A stretch of 64,000 bases of DNA from Rossellomorea vietnamensis NBRC 101237 (GTDB lineage Bacteria > Bacillota > Bacilli > Bacillales > Bacillaceae_B). The notes beneath the pieces are model-generated. The model was not told the origin of the DNA. It ran no database searches and saw nothing but the letters and a program-made list of their open reading frames with translations. Location of the stretch: contig NZ_BCVQ01000003.1 of NCBI RefSeq assembly GCF_001591825.1, positions 62,001-126,000 of the forward strand, in the 5' to 3' direction. Every line of letters starts with the position of its first letter. Position 1 is the stretch's first letter. Positions 60,479-64,000 of this stretch are shown in pieces. A program made the position numbers and the translations under genes.

Positions 60479-61171
60479 ATGAAAGAACGTTCTTCGGATC
60501 TCATCGCTCGGGACATTACACGATCCATTTTGGCAGGATCTCTTGAGGTGGAGGAACCCCTTCAATCTGAGAGGGAATTGGCTGCCCAATACAAAGTCGG
60601 TCGCCCCACTATTCGCGAAGCTCTACAGCGCCTGGAACGGGACGGCTGGATTACCAGCCGTAAGGGTATGCCCTCAGTCGTGAATGATTACTGGAAGCAG
60701 GGGAACTTGATGACGATCGTCACCATCCTTCAGCACGAGGAGGAGATTCCGGATGAATTCATCGTCCATATGCTACAGCTGCGGGTCTCGATTACACCGG
60801 CTTATTTCAAGGATGCCCTGGAAAACAGCAGGCTGAAGGTCGTTTCCCTCTTTGCCCCGTTTGAGGACATACCGGACGAAGCCAATGCCTATGCGGAATT
60901 CGACTGGCAGATTCAGCACGGGGTCGCCATGCTGTCGCCGAATCCCATTTATCTCTTGATCCTGAACAGCTTTAAGGATATTTATATCAGGATGGCAGAG
61001 AAATACTTCTCGGAATCCGAACACAGGAACGCTTCACGTGACTATTACAACAGACTTCTGGAATGGATATTGGCCGGGGACATCCAACAAGCCGGGCAAA
61101 CCATCCGGGACATGATGGAAACAAGCATACGTCTATGGAAACAAAAAATGGATGGAGGCAAGGAAGGATGA
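60479..61171 (+). CDS. GntR family (FadR-like) regulator
   Basis: 230 residues. Winged HTH 'ERELAAQYKVGRPTIREALQRLERDGWI' and a helical C-terminal domain as in FadR of Gram-negative bacteria, which binds acyl-CoA. AGGAGG precedes the ATG. It overlaps the hydroxylase gene by four bases, so both are one operon, probably autoregulated. Confidence 0.9.
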   Translation: MKERSSDLIARDITRSILAGSLEVEEPLQSERELAAQYKVGRPTIREALQRLERDGWITSRKGMPSVVNDYWKQGNLMTIVTILQHEEEIPDEFIVHMLQLRVSITPAYFKDALENSRLKVVSLFAPFEDIPDEANAYAEFDWQIQHGVAMLSPNPIYLLILNSFKDIYIRMAEKYFSESEHRNASRDYYNRLLEWILAGDIQQAGQTIRDMMETSIRLWKQKMDGGKEG

Positions 61172-61785
61172 AAAAGAATCGATTGTATCGGGATTTCTTT
61201 TTACACTTTGATATTTTAGTAATGGTAGGTATTTTTCTAATGGTACTCGGATTTTTATTCACGATGGAGCTTTCCCTATTCAGCTTGTTATTTTTTGCCG
61301 TCGGGATCGTCACCTACATGTTCAGTGAATACCTTACCCACCGCTTCCTCTTTCACATCAAGTCACCGAAGAACCCTTTTTTACTGAACTTAATCAAACG
61401 CCTGCACTATGATCACCATAAGAAGCCGAATGACTTGAAGCTCCTCTTTCTGCCGATCTGGTACAGCGCACCCAACCTCTTTGTCCTGTGTCTGTTATTT
61501 TATTTCCTGACCGGTTCGATGTCCTTCACCCTTGCTTTCACCACCGGGATTCTCTTCATGTTCTTTGTATACGAATGGAAGCACTATGTCGCACACCGTC
61601 CAATGAAGCCGAAGACACGGTTCGGTCGCTGGCTTAAAAAGACCCATATCCTCCATCATTATAAGAATGAGAACTATTGGTACGGGGTCTCCACCCCATT
61701 TGTCGATGTGTTGTTCGGAACCTATAAAGAAGGAAGCGACGTGGAGATGAGTGAGACGGCAAAGGATTTGGAGAAGAGGGCATGA
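61168..61785 (+). CDS. fatty acid hydroxylase/sterol desaturase family protein
   Basis: 205 residues with about four membrane segments and the di-iron histidine motifs: 'HRFLFH', 'HYDHH', 'HYVAH' and 'HILHH'. This fits the fatty-acid hydroxylase superfamily of membrane oxygenases. ATG overlaps the GntR stop (ATGA). With a FadR-like regulator, a role in membrane lipid adaptation is likely (inference). Confidence 0.88.
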   Translation: MKKNRLYRDFFLHFDILVMVGIFLMVLGFLFTMELSLFSLLFFAVGIVTYMFSEYLTHRFLFHIKSPKNPFLLNLIKRLHYDHHKKPNDLKLLFLPIWYSAPNLFVLCLLFYFLTGSMSFTLAFTTGILFMFFVYEWKHYVAHRPMKPKTRFGRWLKKTHILHHYKNENYWYGVSTPFVDVLFGTYKEGSDVEMSETAKDLEKRA

Positions 61786-61823
61786 AAAAAGTCCAATCGG
61801 GCTGATCCGATTGGACTTTTTTT
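61785..61823. terminator. bidirectional hairpin terminator
   Basis: A 16-base arm at 61785-61800 pairs perfectly with 61807-61822, with A-run and T-run at the two ends. It serves both the hydroxylase gene (stop overlaps the A-run) and the converging ABC-2 permease gene. Confidence 0.9.
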
Positions 61824-62915
61824 CTATTCCCACTTAAACACATAACTAGCCAACGCAAACCCACCAACGAGCCACGCTCCAAGGATCAGTGTCTCCATCC
61901 CAAGCTCCAGGAACGGTGTCCCGAGATTCATCGTCTCCCGCAGTGCGGAACTGAGGTGAGCGATCGGCAAGACCTTCACGATGGGCTGGATGATGTCCGG
62001 CATATCGTTGATCGGGAAGAACACCCCGCCTAGAAACAGCATGGGGAACGTCACGAAGCCCGCAATCGGACCCGCACTTTCCGGATTCTTCGCCATCCCC
62101 GCAATGATGAAGCCGAGGGACATAAACGCCAGGGTCCCGAGAATGATGAAGAATATCATCGCAAGCCACGAGCCTGCCACGTTGATGTCAAAAATAAGAT
62201 CGGCAATCAATACGACCAGGAGTGCCTGCGTCCCGTTTAGCATCAGGCGGGCCGTGATCTGAGCCGCGATGAAGGTAGAGGCCTTCAGTCTCGTCCCCTG
62301 CATACGGCGGAGGATTCCACGCTCCCGCCAAGCGGAGATCTGACCGGCCACCCCGTTCATATTGTTGCTCATGATCATCATGGCGACAATCCCGGGAACA
62401 AGGAAGTCGACATAGCGAATGTTCAATGCTTCGATTCCCACTTTTTCCACCGTCACGACAGGCTTGTAATCGACAAGGTCCTTACTGTATTGATCGATGA
62501 TCCCATTCACAACCGTAAGTCCAAGCTCAGCGGTTGCCAGGTTCTTTTCGTTATAGTAAACGGGAATCGAAAATGGTTCTTCCCGTGCCTTCACGTTTTC
62601 ACTGTATCCTTTCGGAATTGTGATCAGAAGCTGGATATCACCGTTCTTCACGGCTTTTTTCCCCGTTTTGATGTCGTCAAATTTTGCTGTTTCGATTCCA
62701 TCATTTTTTAAGAATAAGTCCTTTAAATCCTTTGAGGCACCGGTTTGATCATTGTCGACCATCCCTACCGAGAGCGAAACCGAGTCCCCTCCCCCTGCGA
62801 ATGAACCGAGGGCCACCATCAGGATGACCGGGAAGAGAAGAGTGAAGAATAATACTTGTTTGTTTCGTGCAAAAATCCGCAATTGTGCCAGTGTCAGCTG
62901 CCAATACGCTCTCAT
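61824..62915 (-). CDS. ABC-2 type transporter permease
   Basis: 363 residues: one N-terminal membrane segment, a large outer loop to about residue 165, then five segments with 'RGILRRMQGTRLKASTFIAAQI' and 'ITGMAKNPESAGPIAGFV'-like ABC2_membrane motifs. It overlaps the ATPase gene as ATGA. Forms an exporter with the ATPase; drug or lipid export is likely. Confidence 0.88.
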   Translation of the reverse strand: MRAYWQLTLAQLRIFARNKQVLFFTLLFPVILMVALGSFAGGGDSVSLSVGMVDNDQTGASKDLKDLFLKNDGIETAKFDDIKTGKKAVKNGDIQLLITIPKGYSENVKAREEPFSIPVYYNEKNLATAELGLTVVNGIIDQYSKDLVDYKPVVTVEKVGIEALNIRYVDFLVPGIVAMMIMSNNMNGVAGQISAWRERGILRRMQGTRLKASTFIAAQITARLMLNGTQALLVVLIADLIFDINVAGSWLAMIFFIILGTLAFMSLGFIIAGMAKNPESAGPIAGFVTFPMLFLGGVFFPINDMPDIIQPIVKVLPIAHLSSALRETMNLGTPFLELGMETLILGAWLVGGFALASYVFKWE

Positions 62916-63838
62916 GATTCCCGCAGCCTCCTTCCTGTCATATGAATGAAGACATCCTCTAACGTCGCCTGACGCGTCTGGAGGTCCTCGATTTTCAAAT
63001 CATGCTCTGTCGACAAGGTAATCAGGGAAGTCAACGCCCTTTGCAGCTCATCGGTGTAAAGCTGGACGAAGGTATCCTTGATCGCTACTTCTTCCACTCC
63101 ATCCATCTTCATAAACCAAACTTGCTCAGGAGGATTGTCCAAATGGAACTCGATCGTACTCGTTGACTGCAACGTTTTCACAAGATTCGTCGGCGTATCG
63201 AGGGCGATCAGCTCCCCCTGGTCCATGATGCCGATACGGTCGCAGAGAACATGGGCTTCATCCATATAGTGAGTCGACAGGATCACCGTCTTTCCCCTCT
63301 CCTTGAGTCGAAGCACAATATCCCAAAGCGTCCTCCTTGCCTGAGGATCCAGTCCCGTTGTCGGTTCATCTAGGAACACAATATTCGGATCATGAATCAG
63401 TGCCAGGGCAATCGCCAGACGCTGCTTCTGTCCGCCGGAAAGTCCCTTGATCCGGTCCTTCCGCTTCTCCGTCAGCAGCATGTCCTCAATCAGTTGATCG
63501 ATGTCCACATTCTTCGGATAAAAGCTCGCATACAAATGAAGGATTTCCTCCACCTTGAGCAGTTCAAACAGTGAGGTCGACTGAAGCTGGACCCCGATCA
63601 CTTCCTTTACTTTATTCACATCTTTTTTCACGTCAAATCCCGCTAAGGTTGCCGTCCCCGCGTCCGGCTTCCGGAGTCCCACGAGCATCTCGATCGTCGT
63701 CGTCTTCCCGGCCCCGTTCGGCCCGAGCAATCCGAAGATTTCACCCTTCTCCACCTGAAAACGGACTCCCTTCACGGCCGTAAAGGAACCATATCTTTTC
63801 ACTAACTCTTTCACATCCACCATGATTTCGTTCGGCAT
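62912..63838 (-). CDS. ABC transporter ATP-binding protein
   Basis: 308 residues. Walker A 'GPNGAGKT', signature 'LSGGQKQRL', Walker B 'IVFLDEPTTGLDP' and H-loop 'STHYMDEA' are all normal, in contrast to the exporter at 33930. The C-terminal ~90 residues are the usual DrrA-type extension. AGGAGGCTCGTT precedes the ATG. Confidence 0.92.
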   Translation of the reverse strand: MPNEIMVDVKELVKRYGSFTAVKGVRFQVEKGEIFGLLGPNGAGKTTTIEMLVGLRKPDAGTATLAGFDVKKDVNKVKEVIGVQLQSTSLFELLKVEEILHLYASFYPKNVDIDQLIEDMLLTEKRKDRIKGLSGGQKQRLAIALALIHDPNIVFLDEPTTGLDPQARRTLWDIVLRLKERGKTVILSTHYMDEAHVLCDRIGIMDQGELIALDTPTNLVKTLQSTSTIEFHLDNPPEQVWFMKMDGVEEVAIKDTFVQLYTDELQRALTSLITLSTEHDLKIEDLQTRQATLEDVFIHMTGRRLRES

Positions 63839-63853
63839 AACGAGCCTCCTTCT

Positions 63854-63884
63854 AAAAAAACGTAACCGCCCATGAATGAGCGGT
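63854..63884 (-). terminator. hairpin terminator of the right-edge gene
   Basis: A stem of eight pairs (one wobble) between 63865-63872 and 63877-63884; the minus strand continues TACGTTTTTTT. Confidence 0.6.
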
Positions 63885-63898
63885 CCAATCCTTGTTGT

Positions 63899-64000
63899 TT
63901 ATACACGATGATGATCTGCACGCCAGTTCTGCACAGCTTTTTTAATGTCATTGGGTGTTAAGTTTTCCGCCAGTGTCCGTTCGACCAGCACCGGAAATTC
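63899..64000 (-). CDS. C-terminal end of an unidentified protein (cut by window edge)
   Basis: 33 codons end TAA at 63899: 'LAENLTPNDIKKAVQNWRADH' is part of them. Too short to assign. It lies upstream of the ABC-2 exporter on the same strand, with a likely terminator between. Confidence 0.5.
   Translation of the reverse strand, partial: EFPVLVERTLAENLTPNDIKKAVQNWRADHHRV

Noticed and set aside
1-64000. tRNA, rRNA, CRISPR arrays, insertion sequences or phage genes
   Set aside because: No cloverleaf ends, spacer-repeat arrays, transposase or phage-type proteins were seen on either strand.

Overview
This 64-kb window looks like an ordinary chromosomal segment of a Gram-positive, endospore-forming member of the Bacillaceae (a Bacillus or Rossellomorea-like genome). 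The reasons are strong AGGAGG-type ribosome binding sites, frequent TTG and GTG starts, short U-tailed terminators, a CwlJ-type germination hydrolase, and many genes of the small-enzyme and 'Y-gene' type known from Bacillus (YfjF, YwaF, YkvA, YhfK, DinB, DUF3891 and others). I saw no rRNA, tRNA, CRISPR array, phage block or insertion sequence. Most genes lie on the minus strand in short operons separated by hairpin terminators.

Layout. 1-12 kb: stress and detoxification enzymes: GNAT acetyltransferases, NUDIX hydrolases, a uridine-kinase-like protein, oligoendopeptidase F, DinB, VOC, and an ECF-type sigma factor with a SnoaL-like tail divergent from a stand-alone SnoaL-like protein. 12-19 kb: a secreted SPOR/phosphodiester-glycosidase protein, a second PepF, a DUF2268 lipoprotein, CwlJ and a kinase-like protein. 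19-28 kb: small membrane proteins, NUDIX, YhfK-like, HAD and CPBP proteins, lipoproteins, and a PIN-domain gene with a small partner gene (candidate toxin-antitoxin pair). 28-33 kb: YfjF, a SAP/DUF6434 protein, a membrane-anchored hydrolase, a VWA lipoprotein and a dienelactone-hydrolase-like protein.

33-45 kb: an ABC exporter preceded by an 18-codon leader peptide and a nested set of RNA hairpins that can hide its ribosome binding site (the most interesting regulatory locus here; the exporter itself carries Arg in place of a Walker A glycine). Then come GNAT, YwaF, an SDR/WYL-regulator divergent pair, a nucleoside hydrolase, MBL and VOC proteins, and a three-gene operon of a DeoR-HTH/NosL-like regulator, a PepSY membrane protein and a FixH/YtkA-like lipoprotein that suggests metal (copper) handling.

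45-64 kb: DUF3891, a TetR-MFS efflux unit, a MarR regulator divergent from a cidA/cidB-type pair with paired operators, NagZ, a three-gene DUF5694/MBL/hydrolase operon downstream of a phosphotransferase gene broken by an in-frame stop, malate:quinone oxidoreductase, a MarR-MMPL operon headed by a perfect 24-bp inverted repeat, a GntR/fatty-acid-hydroxylase-like operon with two operators, and an ABC-2 exporter. Both window edges cut genes. A recurring promoter-like motif (TTTGRAATAATTGGTATAA type) lies before four unrelated minus-strand genes or operons.
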